Below, in pieces: positions 48,439-61,609 of a stretch of DNA of 64,000 bases. The stretch's first letter is position 1. Each line of letters begins with the position of its first letter. A program made the position numbers and the translations under genes. The notes under the pieces are model-generated. The model did no database searches. It was not told where the DNA came from and saw nothing but the letters and a program-made list of their open reading frames with translations. The stretch is from assembly GCF_008831285.2 (NCBI RefSeq), contig NC_045139.1:30237206-30301205 (forward strand). The letters are read 5' to 3'. The DNA comes from Nymphaea colorata (taxonomy: Eukaryota > Streptophyta > Magnoliopsida > Nymphaeales > Nymphaeaceae).

Positions 48439-51400
48439 TTAAGCATCCAGCTCAACAAACAGGCTGGCGTGTGGGTGCAATCCAGCTTCCCGCAGTGACA
48501 ACTGGTACTTTTCTGTACTGTAGACAACTCGAGGGAAATTTGAAACAAGTTTGTAATTCTCAGTCTTCAAGCAGCCTAAGGAATCAACATAATCATAGAG
48601 AGACTCAATTGTTGCTGAACTATGAAACCTCCGCTCCTTCCGTTCTCCAGTTGGAAAACGAACAAGAACCTGGCAACACGGAAAAAAATACTTTGAATAT
48701 CAACAAACTGCAAAGTGGCACAAATGCTTGAAGCAACAGGAGAAAAACTTCGAATAAGAAGATGAAAAAATGGTGCAATGCTTGAACTAAGTGCATAACT
48801 AAATTTGAAAAATCTGATAAAATCAATCAATGATCGAGCTTTTATATATGACTAATTGAAGCAACAGGGAGAAAACACTTTGAATATCATCAAAGTGTGA
48901 AGTGGCACAAATGCTTGAAGCATGTGCAATTAATAAATTTGAATAAACTTGATAAACCAACCAGCGGATCAACCGTTCATAGATGAGTTAAATGAAGAAA
49001 AGCTACTTTGGGCTAAAATGTGACTTGACTTCTGTATAATCACTTGATAGGGACACACTTCCAAACTTGCATAACACCATATGATGTATTGGTTATCCTA
49101 TATAGAACAAACCAAAGCATATTCCAGTTGCCCTCCCTGTCCTTTGCCATGCTTATGAATTATTGAAAACCAATAAATCATGGTTGCAAATCCAAAAACC
49201 AAAAATTAAGACCATAGAAAACAAGTTTTTGAATTTCTTAACCAAAAAATGAAAATAATGTTAACATCAAGCACTGAAATAAAATTGGATGTCCCTGAGC
49301 CATATGTTGCCCCGTCATCATCTTAACAGACCCTCAGTGTGTGACATACTATGTCACATGGGTGCAGGTACAGTATGGGTTCAGGTAAGGTGGTACGAGT
49401 TCGGACACGGCAATTTTGAAAATATGGGTACGGCAAATTTTATATTCTCAAATATAATAAAATGAAAAAAAAACATTAATAGTCTTATAATCTACAAAAA
49501 TTCTCAAAATTAAAGACAAATGAGAGGAAAATATAAAATCGTAGTGGAAGGGAAATATAAAAGAAGGGAAAAATCAAAATTAGAGAAAAAATTAAGTTTG
49601 AAAATATAATTTTAAATGTTTTAAAATGCAGCTGTACCCACCTACTTGTGTCGCTGTACCCACGTACCGACATGGGTACCTGGGCAAATTAGACGTACCC
49701 ATGTCACATGGGTGAAATACATCCAAGATTATCCTTTATTCTAGTGTTTTATAGGACCAAACAACAAAAGTTCAAGAAAACAGAAACCATACAATGATCA
49801 AGCTGTGCACACAGCATTCTGAAATATAACTGTGACACAAAAAGTGTTTGTCTAAGCACCCAAAAAAAAAAACTCATTAGAGCCAACTCATTTTGCCACT
49901 TGTGATTCCATATGGAATATTGAACACATATCAGGAGAGAAATTTTCAGGAGAAAGACAAAAAAGGTTATTCTCGTGAAGCTATAGAATAAGGAGAGTGA
50001 AAGCCATCACAAAACAGGTAGAAACCAAAGTAAAATTCAATCCTTAAGTGAATTTGGAATTCGATACTTGTAAACCTCAAACGAAGAAACCAAAGTCAAA
50101 TTCCTTAAGTAAATGAATTTGGATCGTTACAAAGTTGCAATGTTCTTCAAGATACATTAAGGAGATCTAAAGCAAGCTTAAATATTTCAACTTGGACAGC
50201 ATCAAGCACATGGAAATTACTGTAAATTTAATGATGTAAAAGAGTTAGCTCTCAGCCCACAAATATGGATGAGCCTATTCCTCACCCGGCAGACAAAAGT
50301 ACAAGATGAAGTCAAAGGCAACAGGGCATGATATAACTAAAGCTCACCAGAAAGAAATGTCCATGCATCCACTTGTGTATAATTTTCACCATTTTATGGA
50401 CATGCACATAGGACATGCACATATAGTGATATTGTTTCCTCTACCTTTTGCTGTTTGTTTGGAGGTTATGTCAGTGACTGTCACACAACTACACAAGCAC
50501 GCGGTGCGGTGATAATATATATATGGTTAACAACAAAATTAATAATTAACAAACTATGATTCAATCAATGATTCAACAGAAAGAAAGCAAATTGTCTGTT
50601 GCGGCACCCATAGAATATATATATATATATATATTCACAATAAAATTATTAATCAACAAACTCTGATTTTATCAATGATTCAACAGAAAGAAAGCAAATT
50701 GTCTGTTGCTGAACCTGTAGAATCTGCGTGTGTGTGTGTCTATATATATATATATGATTCACAATAAAATTATTAATTAACAAACTATGATTCTATCAAT
50801 GATTCAACAGAAAGAAAGTACATTGTCTGTTGCTGCACTTGTAGAATCTGTGTCACTTAGGGCCCGTTTGATTGCCCGGGTGAATTCCGATTTTTCGGAA
50901 GCATCAAACGGGGTGAAATTCACCCCGTTTAACGGACCTCGAACTTTCGAGCGGGTGGAACTCCACCCGCTCGACACCCTCCCCCCGCGCTCGACACCCT
51001 CCACCCCCCGCTCGACACCCTCCCGACCAGACGATGCAGAGGGGAAAGGAAGAAGCAGAGGGGGAAGGCGGAAGCAGAGGTCCACCGCTCACCCGCACCA
51101 CCACCGCCGCTCTGCCTCCAACCATCGCCGCACCACCACCGCCGCTTTGCTTCCAACCATCGCCGTTCTCGTTCGAAGAAGTTGAGGTACGCCAACCTCT
51201 TTCTCCCTATTCTGCGTTCTCTCTTTTTCTATTTGTCTCTGTCTCACGTTGGCGGACAGGGAGAGAGAGGGGCAGCGCCTTTTCCTTCTCAGTGGGGGTT
51301 TTGCACTTTCCTTCTCCAACTAGACCATCGATTTCTCATAGCTAAATCTGCAGATTTCTGGAGTTCTGTGAAAGATAACCCACAAATTCTCTGTCAGAAG

Positions 51401-54400
51401 CTGCCCGGTGCCTCCATTTCTGTTTATTGTGTTCATTGAGGCAGACAACCGAACTGAGGGTCGGGCTTTTTCCGGCGATCTTTTCAGTTTTTGTTTGGGG
51501 GGATTAGGGTTTTTGAATTGGGGAAAGTTGGGGAAACCTTGATTATGGATGCCGATTCATGGGTCGCTCGCTTTTCCATCCAAAATCCCTTACAAGGGAA
51601 AGGAATTGACACGAATCAACACACTTGGGACTTTGGGGGAGATCCTAGAGACTGAAAACTATTTTGTATAAATGTGTTGATTTTAATTTGATGAAATGTG
51701 CATAAACATGTTGATTTTGATGTGGGATTTCTGCTCTGCTATTGCATAACTTGTTGGATGAAATGTGCATAAACATGTTGATTTTGATGTGGGATTTCTG
51801 CTCTGCTATTGATCACGTGCGTAACTTGTTTGATGAAATGTGTATAAAACGTGATGATTTTTAAATGGGATTGTGCAAAGGGCAGATGCTCATCTAGGCG
51901 TCAAACCTCGCAGCATCCTAAACAAACTCCATTCTGAGTTTCACATGAGATTGTGCAAAGAACTAGATGTATGCCTGCTTTATCGATCCTTGAAATCATC
52001 ATCACTTTCAGGGAGCCATCCATCCTTCATTAGATTAATGCGTAGGCTCTTTAATCTCTCCCTTGAATAGTGACAAGAAGCCATTCTCCAATCCGTTCCC
52101 ATTTTCTCTTGATTCATCCATGGGAGCTTCCCACAGTTCATCATTTCAATTTAGCCACTTTCATTCTTGTCTGAAAGAAAGTCTCCTAATTTTTCTACCT
52201 TGTGCATCAAACATGGTTAAATTTAGGAGGTTAAATTCTTCTTGTGCATCAAACATGACCTCAAATCGGAAGAGGGTTAAATTTCATCCTGAAATTTTTT
52301 TCAGAAAAATTTACCACGTTAAATTATTCCCTGTGCATCAAACGCACCCTTAGGTCCGATTTGGGGTGGGAGGAAAGAGAGGGAGAGGGGGGGAGAGAGA
52401 GAGAGAGAACCTGTGTGACATCAGGACCTTTTTCAGGTTCAGTCCCCAGTGATAAGGCTTTCTCTTGGCGCCTTCTTTCCAAAGCAGCTTCTTTCTCATC
52501 AGCTTCACGGGCTGCTCTTTCCAAAGCCTCCTCCTCCTCTTTGCGCTTCCTCTCAGCTTCTGCTGCTTCTCTTTCAATCCTTTCTTGCTCTTCTCTTCTT
52601 TGACGTTCCCGGGCCTGCATTCAGCAATTTGAACACCACAACAAAGATCATTAGAAATTGTTAGATCATTCAGTCATATATTCTAATCCAAGAAAAACGA
52701 TAATAAATATTAATAATTTAAACCTAACAAAGAGCAAAACCTGATCAGCCTCAAGGGCTGCCCTATATGCAGCATCCTGCTCCTCCCTTAATCGCCTTGT
52801 GTTTCTTCTTTCCTCTTCATCAAGCCTTGCTGCAAGAAGAACTGGAGCACTCTCTTCAACCACCTTTTGGAGGATTGTTAGAAATTCCTCGGGTGATTTT
52901 GGTCCCTCAATCTGTAAGAATTTAAAGAAAAGGGTTAGCAGAACCACACAACATTACAAATGTATCTCATAGCCCGATTTCTCTCTAGGACATTCAGGAG
53001 AACGTTCTGTACAAAAACGCTAACAGCACTTAGTAGTTAGAATAAGAGTAACATAACAGCACAATCCCAAGACATACCCAGCTCTACCAGGAAAGAAATA
53101 CGATGATAAGTGGTTGAATATAAAGAAACAAGCAAAATATTGAGCCAAATATTCCCTTTTGCTGAAGCCAAGGGCCCTTGATACAACTATGACCAGTAGA
53201 ATCAAAGTGTATTATGGAAGATATGGAACCAAAATACATGAAGTTGGTTGTATTTCCACTCAAGCCATTGAAGGAATGGATAATGCTACAGTCGACAACT
53301 CCACCATGCTAGAGCAGACAGTTCCAAAGGAATTGGTTAGATAGGAGTTATCACAGTTCTCCCTCATACAGGGGACATGGAGAAGGAGAATGAAAAGAAC
53401 AAACGGAAATTCTACAGGTAGGATTGCTTGTGTGTCCATGGGCAAATCCAATTAGAATGGATGGTGCATGTTTGACAAATGCTTGACAAGCCATGATATT
53501 AGTAGCACATCATAAACCAGTGACCAACTCATTATCTTGCTAGTTAAGCATAACCACATAGCTTTGACCAATAAAAGGTGCACCACATCATCGAGAAAGT
53601 AAACATGTCTTCCTAGAAGCATCACAGCCTTATATATATGTCAAGCGACTCCTGAACAGTTGATCCCATGTTTCCTTAACATCTTCACCAACCACGGAAC
53701 AAGTATTATATTTGAAACCACAAATTGTTCACAGGATAGTTTAAAATCATCCACGTGTCCTTTTCAAGCTGAAAAAGTCATACATTCAGCAGTACTTGGA
53801 ATCTTGGATGCCATTCTCCATTGTCCTTCATAATTTATGGATGACAGTTTTGGTGTTCATCCACAAATACTGTTGATCACCTCGTAGAATGAGAGAAAAT
53901 TCCTCCAGAAACTAATTAAGCATCCTCAAGGAGGACTGAGTGACACTAGCCTTCCTTACTATCCAAACTACAAATCTTAGTTGTCAAACTAGTGACCAGG
54001 AGAGGTAGATGCCAGTCAGTTGACTTGGTCAACTAGTCAATAACTAGCCATTGACATGTGTGCTTTTAAAAAAAAGGGCCCTTCTAAAATATCACATCAC
54101 ATCACACACACACACACACATATATACTGCCTCATAATTTTATTTTAGCGAATCAACTTGGACCGTCTCAAATTGACTAAGTCCTTCTGATTGAACTAAA
54201 CCCAACTTCTGATTTTGACAACTAAGATGCAACCTGCACACATACTTTCTCTAATTTTTTCCACCATTATTCCTCCCTCCTTAAAAAGGCAAAACTGAAT
54301 ACATTTTAGCCAGTTGACTGCATAACTTGACATGCTATCAACCAGTGGCAGAGACAGAAGAAAAAATTAGGAGAGGTGCAAACTTCAAAAGCGAATCCAA

Positions 54401-56695
54401 AGACAGATCAAAGAACATCCAGGCTGTGTCACTTGGTAGATAAAAAAACATGGAAATAAAAGCAGCAAGTTGTTCCATATACACAAGTCGACAGAGGTGG
54501 GTCCACGTGCAGCAATCGCAGTTCACATGGTTACATAGAAGTCAAGACAAGTACAAAAGTAAGAACAACTAATGCTGAATATTTTCTTCCAGAGAAGAAA
54601 CATGGTAATAATAACAGCTAAAGAAGTTGCCAAACCAAGAAGCAAGAGCAAAACATCAAACAGAGGCGAAGCCATCAACCTTTAGAATAAGAGGAACTAG
54701 GAAGGATATGACCCTTACAAGCAAATCAAGAATAAAAACAAGGTCCGAGAACTAAACCAGTGTGAGAAGGGAGTTAAACAAAACATAAAACGATAACTAA
54801 AAAATTGGTAAGGATCAGTACAGAATTGAATGAAATGTAGATACATACTTGCTTTTTTAACTAAATAATACATATTGTGCTATTCATAATCTGAAAAATA
54901 AAAAACAGAAAATTATTACTGTAATAAAATTTAATTGCATATACGAGCACTTAAAAGATGCAATTGTTGCCACCATTTAATACATCAATTACTAACTGAC
55001 TACCAACATCAAATTAACGTGCACATGTTCATAGAGATGGAATCAATAAATACTAATTATAACTAACAAAAATAATATCAATAATGTTTTTTAGAACCAG
55101 ACATATTGCATCCTAAAACACTTAAATCACGATAAGTATAATTCTCTCTTTGTTACCTCCGCTTCATCACTTTAGAAAGAACTACACATGCTATTTGTAA
55201 CTAATATATGACATCCGCTACCACTTTTACATTCTGCAATGGAAGTTTCGAAATTCATTGTTTTAGGAAGGGTGAAACTTTTGGTCTCAACCCTTAAGCC
55301 AATTCGACAACCTAGCATAAGCTAGAACTCCCTCCATAGAGTTATGCAAACAAAAGGATCCAAAAATGATTGGAGGAAGTATGTTATCACATTAATAATC
55401 TCTTCAACAGTTTTCGCCACAACCTTGAGAGTCCTAAAAGTGTTCAAAGGAGAGGAAGTGTGTAGCGGCATTGTTGAGTGTTTGCCAACAATTCTTCCTA
55501 CCCTACAAACCGGACGACCTGATCTAGGTATAAGGATCACGGGTCCTGAATTTGGACGCGAATCATCTTATCAACTACGCTCAGCAGATTGTTACAACCA
55601 CAACATTTTTTCTTTTCGTCCATAAGACGCCTTCCCCTGCCATAGCATTGCCCTGACTCTGAATTTTGATATGCAAACAATAACTTCTTGACACAATTAC
55701 AGCCAATGAATATTCAACCATTTCAGACTAACGTAAGTCTTAAGTTTTCGAAGCTGAAAAGGAAAAGACGCTACTATAGTAACCAAGTGGCAGACTCGAT
55801 GAATTGGAAAAACAACCATGAAATGGGAACATAGCGTTTTACCCATACCCACCTGCTGAAGGAGGGCTATCCTCTGGTTAGCCGCAGCCATGACTATAGC
55901 GCAAAAAGGGAACTTTGAAGCCTTCAAGCTGTTACTCATCTTGAACCCTTCGGTCGCTCGTATACTTCCACCCCACGAGACGAAATTCTCATTAACAAAC
56001 TCCGCTACCACCTGGGAACACAGAGTTCCCTCACAGAAAACCGGCGTATCCGGGTGATCTGGAGAATGCAGATACACAAACAGCAGTTTAAAAGAGTTCT
56101 GAGACGTCTGCAGAGCTTCCATAAACCCATTGGAGACAAAATTCGGCTTTGTGCGGCCTTCCCCTCCATACTCCCTCTCAAAGGCCTCGATGAACCTCAA
56201 AGCTTCAGCAGATCCAGCGGAGAGCGAGATAAGAGGCGAAACCTCGCTATCACCCCGCCCTCTACCGACGGCCCAACTGAGTGCACCCAGCGAATGAGAA
56301 AGCACACCGCCAGCAATCCAGATGCCGAGGCCAACGGCGCTAGAAACAAGCCCTAGACCGCCAGAAATCACGGAAAACGGCAATTGGATCACCTTCCACG
56401 CGAGGCTGGACGGCGGATTCCCGGTATTAGCAACTATCCGCCCCACAATTTCCGGCGACCCCTCAATTGATCTCACAGAATTACGCCCCTGGTCGCTGCT
56501 GCCGGCATCATCCGCAGACGCGACAGCAGCCGAAGGCGCTGCGCCACTGGTGGAGGTGGTGATTGCGGAGACTGCAGTCTCGAGATCCCATCCGTGGGCC
56601 TCGAGGATTTCCAAGCACAATCCGGCGTCCTCGATGCCGGTTACCGCCTGGAAATAGGCCAGCTTGTCGTCGGCATCGCCGGAGGAATCCACCAT
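48439..56695 (-). CDS. PUX10: PUX10-type UBX-domain protein (UBA, membrane hairpin, UAS, UBX)
   Basis: FAF2/UBXD8-type proteins recruit the CDC48 ATPase to membranes; Arabidopsis PUX10 sits on lipid droplets and helps remove ubiquitinated oleosins. Exons (minus): 56695-55853, 52911-52741, 52614-52411 and 48669-48439, giving 482 residues. A UBA domain (about 10-45) opens with [20 protein letters not shown]. At about 100-140 an uncharged hydrophobic hairpin ([18 protein letters not shown]) would insert in the droplet or ER membrane. A UAS thioredoxin-like domain follows ([17 protein letters not shown]), then a Glu/Arg-rich coiled coil spread over exons 2 and 3. The UBX domain is in exon 4, from [15 protein letters not shown], with the CDC48-binding NFPRVVY turn, ending LFVELDA. 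I chose the ATG at 56695; the in-frame GTG before it is not a likely start. Introns 1 and 3 are 2.9 and 3.7 kb and carry repeats. Confidence 0.94.
49351..49714. mobile_element. Candidate short transposon in UBX-gene intron 3
   Basis: ATGTCACATGGGTG occurs exactly at 49351-49364 and 49701-49714. Between them the left side reads GGGTGCAGGTACAGTATGGG and the right side ends GACGTACCC, with GTACCC words repeated near the right end. The likeliest reading is an element of about 340 bases flanked by a 9-base duplication ATGTCACAT, with GGGTRC-like ends. The centre is A/T-rich. Confidence 0.5.
50531..50858. repeat. Three-unit tandem repeat of about 124 bases in UBX-gene intron 3
   Basis: Three units start near 50531, 50635 and 50759, each with ATTATTAAT(T/C)AACAAACT, then ATCAATGATTCAACAGAAAG, then TTGTCTGTTGC. 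Units differ by a few bases and by the length of a TA/TG run at the joint. The third unit ends exactly where the PIF/Harbinger-type element is inserted. Only three copies of a long unit without spacers rule out a CRISPR reading. Confidence 0.8.
50860..52349. mobile_element. PIF/Harbinger-type non-autonomous element (1.49 kb) in UBX-gene intron 3
   Basis: The left end is GGGCCCGTTTGAT and the right end, reverse complemented, GGGTGCGTTTGAT. A TTA lies directly outside each end (50857-50859 and 52350-52352). Inverted ends beginning GGG with a TTA duplication are the mark of PIF/Harbinger and Tourist elements. The inside holds CG-rich sequence with a duplicated CGCACCACCACCGCCGC word and an apparent splice donor (GAGGTACGCC near 51186), a tandem repeat at 51690-51872, and further TGTGCATCAAACATG words near the right end. 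No transposase is seen, so it depends on another element. Its right end is 61 bases from exon 3. Confidence 0.75.
51690..51872. repeat. Tandem repeat inside the PIF/Harbinger-type element
   Basis: The word GATGAAATGTGCATAAACATG starts units at 51690 and 51757, with a more diverged third at 51832. The first two units share TTGATTTTGATGTGGGATTT and the following CTGCTCTGCTATTG. Confidence 0.8.
53974..54228. mobile_element. MITE-like element in UBX-gene intron 1
   Basis: The 255-base element begins ATCTTAGTTGTCAAA and ends with the exact reverse complement TTTGACAACTAAGAT. The inside includes the short inverted words AGTTGACTTGGTCAACT and an (AC)n run. The left inner part, TTGTCAAACTAGTGACCAGG, resembles the left end of the element at 58825 (TTGTCAACGCGACCAGG), so the two may be related. 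No clear target-site duplication is visible. Confidence 0.55.
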
Positions 56696-57624
56696 CACGG
56701 CGATCGGAGAGACAGAGAAAGGGTCCCTAGGGTTCTCTTAGGAATACCGTCTCCCCTTTACAAATTCCTCCAGCGGAAAAAGAAACCACGCGATTGCGTG
56801 GGAAAAACCGCCGGGAAAAATAGGGCTACCCCAGAGAGAGAGAGAGAGAGATAAAGAAAGAGAGGGAGACGGAGAAAAGATGAAAAAGAACAAGAAATGG
56901 GAAGAGGAAAGGAGAAGACCCAACTACCAGGTTCCTGTCTGGGCAGCCGGTTTAAAAAGCCCTTGTGAATTCCTTCTATTATCAGGAATGCCCCATTATT
57001 CGTCGATCTCTGCGGTGGAGTGGTAAACGGCGTCAGTTTGGGAGCCGAGGCCGTATCCTTTTACAGCAAAGGTACAAAGAGTTAATCTGTATCGGCCGTA
57101 TCGAATCGGACACAGCATTTCTAAAATAAGTTTTTCTCGCTTCAGATGTTATTCATATTTTCCAATCATTAAATTTTCCGAGACTTAAAATCTAAAAGGA
57201 AAAGGCTCTTAAGATGCACGAACTCCATGGTGCAACAACTGGGACAGGGCTTCTGTTTCATTCAGCGGGCCCTCCCCACCTCATTTCTCACCATCCCCAG
57301 CCACCATAAAAGGAACAAATGAATGCACTCAAAAAGCAAAACATTGGTGGACGTGGTGAGCATACTTACCACCAAAGTCATCCAAAAACAAAAGCTATGT
57401 CACAAGTATAATCAACAAGAAATATTTTAGTACATCACAGACAATCTACCTTGAAAGTTTACATTTGTGCCTGAGGTCTACCTACCAATACCATTAAGTT
57501 CCAAGTTCCAAGTATTTCAATTACATCTGTAATTTACAAAAAACACAAAGACCATAAAATGGAATTGCAGGAAGATCTTTGATAGCAGATTTCTGATGCC
57601 AATTACCCAAGCAGGGGTCTCTCG
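56696..57624. other. Spacer between the UBX gene 5' end and the HIT zinc-finger gene 3' end
   Basis: The UBX-gene leader contains a GA run at 56833-56852 (CT on the coding strand). No TATA box is evident. The rest must hold the UBX promoter and the 3' end of the HIT gene; nothing else is recognised. Confidence 0.5.
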
Positions 57625-60600
57625 TTAGACCTCCTCAATAAGAACCTTATGATTGCTACCTGTCTTCCCTTGTATATTTAGACGCCCATCTCTTGAGCTT
57701 GAAGACACAATTGCAGCTTTCTCCAACTCCACAGCAGCCGCCAATGATGGCCATGCTTCCCGAGGTTGCTCATGTACCCAGCACAGAAGAAAATATACTT
57801 TCTTGGATGTGCTCCTTAACTTGCTTCTGTTTCTGCTATTTGTCTTTCCCTTCTCATGTCTCTTAGATTTGGGCTCCCCAATTGCCACTTCAATCAATCT
57901 TTTCAAATCACATAACATAGTCACTAGTGCAGGTGTCCCCAAGTATAATAAGCAAACCACATCATCGAAGAGACCCAAACCAAAATGTAAGCCACCCAAG
58001 TCTCTATATGCTGGTGAACAGGTCTTCTCCAGGCACCAAGCTAAGGCTTCGGCCACTGTTTCTGGTTGTCCACCTTCACCCAAAACAGATGACATATTTA
58101 AGACAACCAATGATGCACCAAGTGGGTCAGACTGCCATTCTCCATTATAGAGACGAAGGGTGAAACAATAAGTATATATGATATCAACTAAATGCACTCC
58201 TAGCAGTGGTGATGGATCACTGCACGTTAGTTCACTGAGAGGTTGCAGTGGAGCTTCAGGTCCTGGAGGAATATCACATGGATCATTTTCTCTCCCTCGC
58301 CCAGAGGAAGTACTTTCTCCAGCAATGATTGGTTGAACCAATTGCGCTCCTTCACGACTGAGAGAGATTGTTCTTGCAGAAGGATTGTACCACCAAGGTC
58401 TCCAAGGCTCTATAAGCTTGCCTAGCTCACCAGATGCTACTGCTCTTTGAAACTGCTTTTTCTCCTCGTTAGAAAGGTCATCTAAACTCATTGCATCTCC
58501 TGGCATGACCAAAGCAGCACAATGAAGAGAATGGAGATTAATGTGTAAACAAAAGAAGAATTGAAATAAGTGTGAATAACAAAGAACATTGCTACTCCCT
58601 TAACAATAAGCACTAGTAGCTTTTACGACAGCTGACTAACAGATATAATCAGACCAGCAGACTAGAAAGTATTCTGAAGTACCACTAATCACTACATGGT
58701 TCTGTTAATAGAGATATTCACATTTGTAAGATCAAGTTTATCTCTTTCAATGCTTATCTATTCTGTTGCATAATGTTGAGATTCTATCTGCACCATAACC
58801 TACTGAAATGAATCAAGAGTAAGTATGTTGTCAACGCGACCAGGCGCTGCCTAGGCACCAGGCAACGCCTAGCACCTAGGCGCACCTAGGCAAGGCCTAG
58901 GCAAAAAGGCAACCATTGTTTTTTAGTTATGTTAATACATCAAGTTATTTTAATTAGATATTACTAATATTTGAAATATGGAAAGTAGTAATATAACAAG
59001 CATAATCAACTTAAACAATCAAAATTTAATTGTTTACGACTTTACTTCATTGAATACGCAAAATCAATAGAAGAAGTTTAACATTACTCATTAAATGTAA
59101 TCTAATACAAGAAAAAAAAAAAACAGATCTAATCTCCAGACAAGAAGACCTTAATCCATTTGTACTTAAAGGAAGACATAACCATACAAATGTATACATA
59201 CAACATGTATGAGGTATCCCAATGCTATACAATAGACTAAGTGACTAACAGTATATACATATAACAGTATACATATAACAACATAATCAATATAAGAATA
59301 CATAAAAATACGTAATCAATACGACAAAAAGTACATAACAATATATACTCATTTAAAAAACTTTAATTGAAAGGGAATGTGACTTTTTACTTTCACATGG
59401 ACTAGGAGTGTTGGAGCTTAGGTGCCAACACATATCCCGTCGTCTAAGTGGCGGACTTAGGCGACAGGTGTGGACTCATGCTTAGACCACGCCTAGGCAA
59501 GGCCTTATCAACATAGAGTAGATATTACTACTTAGATGTGACCTACTGAACAACTGAACTAATTTCACTTGAAATATATTAGTCAAGTAGGTTGACTTGC
59601 ACATGCAGGAAAATTCTGTGTAACGTAAATTCTAGTACATAAGTTACTTCTGGATCATAGGTAGGGGCATGCACAAACAGGAATTTGTCTATCTGCAGAG
59701 TGCAGCATTACCCATAAGTGCTCAAAAGTCTCAGCAGCCATCCATGGCACCAGGGAAAATCACGTGCAACCAGAAATGCCCACTCAAAAACATAGAAATA
59801 GCAATCAGTAATAAAGCAACAGAAACACATCTGACTTCTTTTGTTTCTGAAACTGTTAAGGGCCATGTCTTGCATAGAAACATATATGTTCCAGTACTAG
59901 ATTTAACCATATGAGAATTTTTGGCTTGGGTTCAGTGCCACAGAGTCAGGAAGCCACAGGAACCAAATATATGAGCTAGAAAAAGGAAATAATTGCAAGT
60001 CCAATTGCAAAGTAAAGGTGCTCCCAATAAATTGAAGATAAGGAAAATGTACGAGTGTGTCCCAAGAAATTGAAGAAAAGTGTCCAAGCTAGAGACAAAA
60101 ATATGAGTTAGAAGAAGGAAAAGAGCATGTATTTTCAATTTTAAATGGAAGTTTAGAGGGACATGTCTCAAGAAAATGAAGATAAGAAAGACACAGTAAT
60201 TTCCAACTGCCAACTAGGCTTATGTGATGACATATGTTGCAGAAAGTAGGGAGATGTTCACTAAGCCAATCTGGATGAACATATGCCATAAAACTCACCA
60301 TAAAATTCCATTCTTTTGTGCTGCCAAGATGTGGACATGGAACCCCGAAAAGAAATGGTGTAGCTTTAGAGCAAAAGGAAGGAAAATTCATGAACCGACC
60401 CCACATAGTCAAAATTTATTGCCTAAAATAGCTGAAAACCCCAAACTCCATATTTTCCAAGATTTTATGCAAGTACTGTATACACAAGGCCCTTGAATTG
60501 TTTTAGGTATGTTGTCAATGTTTTTCAAGTTCACTTATTTTACTTCTTGAGTCTTAACTACAGCCCTAGAAGGACTTGTCTAAACCCTAATTAAGCTTTT

Positions 60601-61573
60601 CGAGGCCTGGCGCCTTAAGCAGAAACTAGTGCTTTTGACTACTAGATAGTGCATGCATGTTTTCATGACAAAGGTCTTTGTCGCTGTAAAAAAAGGCATC
60701 TCAAACCTTTAAAGCAACAGGAAGAAATAGAGCATAAAGTCTGAGCCAGTTTCTATGGAAACACATAATTTGGTAATCACAAGCCTCAATATTTGCAACC
60801 TATGAATCATTTAAAGAAAAATGACGTACAGTGTATACCTCTCAGAACCTTCTGAATGGTATCCTCAGATAGTAGGGAATCTGCAGGGCAAGCAAGTCAA
60901 AGGTGCATTAAATGAATTCCAACAAATCTTCACATGGACAAAACAAATCAAGTTCTTTATATGCTTGTCTGATACTGCCAACCCCTCGATCTGAACATAA
61001 TCTACTTCAGAAAAGATGACCTCAAATTAGCAAAAAAACTGAGTCCTAACTCTGCAGCATTTAAAATAATTTACAGCACCAAAAAATGCCTTTTTCCAAA
61101 AAGCACTTTCTAATGTATTTGGAGTTACGAGCTACATATATTGAACATCAAGATGTGGAAATAAATAAGAAAAGGCAGTATTGATCTAGGCCATCAGATT
61201 CACATCTAAGAGGGTGTATTAACACCTTGTACCTACCACCTTTGTCAATTTCTATTTCAAATGGCTTGTCTAACTCATCCAAATGGAATCTTTTGAGGAG
61301 TTCCAACATTTTTCTCTTTGTTTCATCTTCAGGCTGGATGTGGCGTAGCTCCTCCATCACATTTTCTCGCATGAATGATTCTGTGCAATGAAGGCTGTGC
61401 CTCTGAAAAAGAGGTTAAACAGATTATATTGACGAAGTCTAAGGCAACAGCTTCCCATTTTGTCAGGCACCAAACTTAAAAAATTAGCCAACAAGCAATG
61501 TATAACAAGAAATTAACAAAAGCAACAAACTGCAGTTATCAAGTCTCATTTTACATACTGTTATGATGAAGCC

Positions 61574-61609
<36 letters not shown>

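Noticed and set aside
50531-50858. Possible CRISPR-like array
   Set aside because: There are only three long, contiguous units without unique spacers, in a plant intron.
50787-51439. Overlapping GC-rich frames on both strands (up to 132 codons)
   Set aside because: They lie inside a non-autonomous transposon, run through low-complexity CAC/CCG repeats, and show no known domain; they are treated as cargo, not genes.
52361-52664. Plus-strand frames of 71-80 codons
   Set aside because: They are the antisense of the UBX-gene coiled-coil exon.
56054-56854. Plus-strand frames of 86-111 codons
   Set aside because: They are the antisense of UBX-gene exon 1, whose minus-strand reading has a clear UBA domain and membrane hairpin.
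57653-58163. 165-codon plus-strand frame
   Set aside because: It is the antisense of the last exon of the HIT zinc-finger gene, which matches the family on the minus strand.
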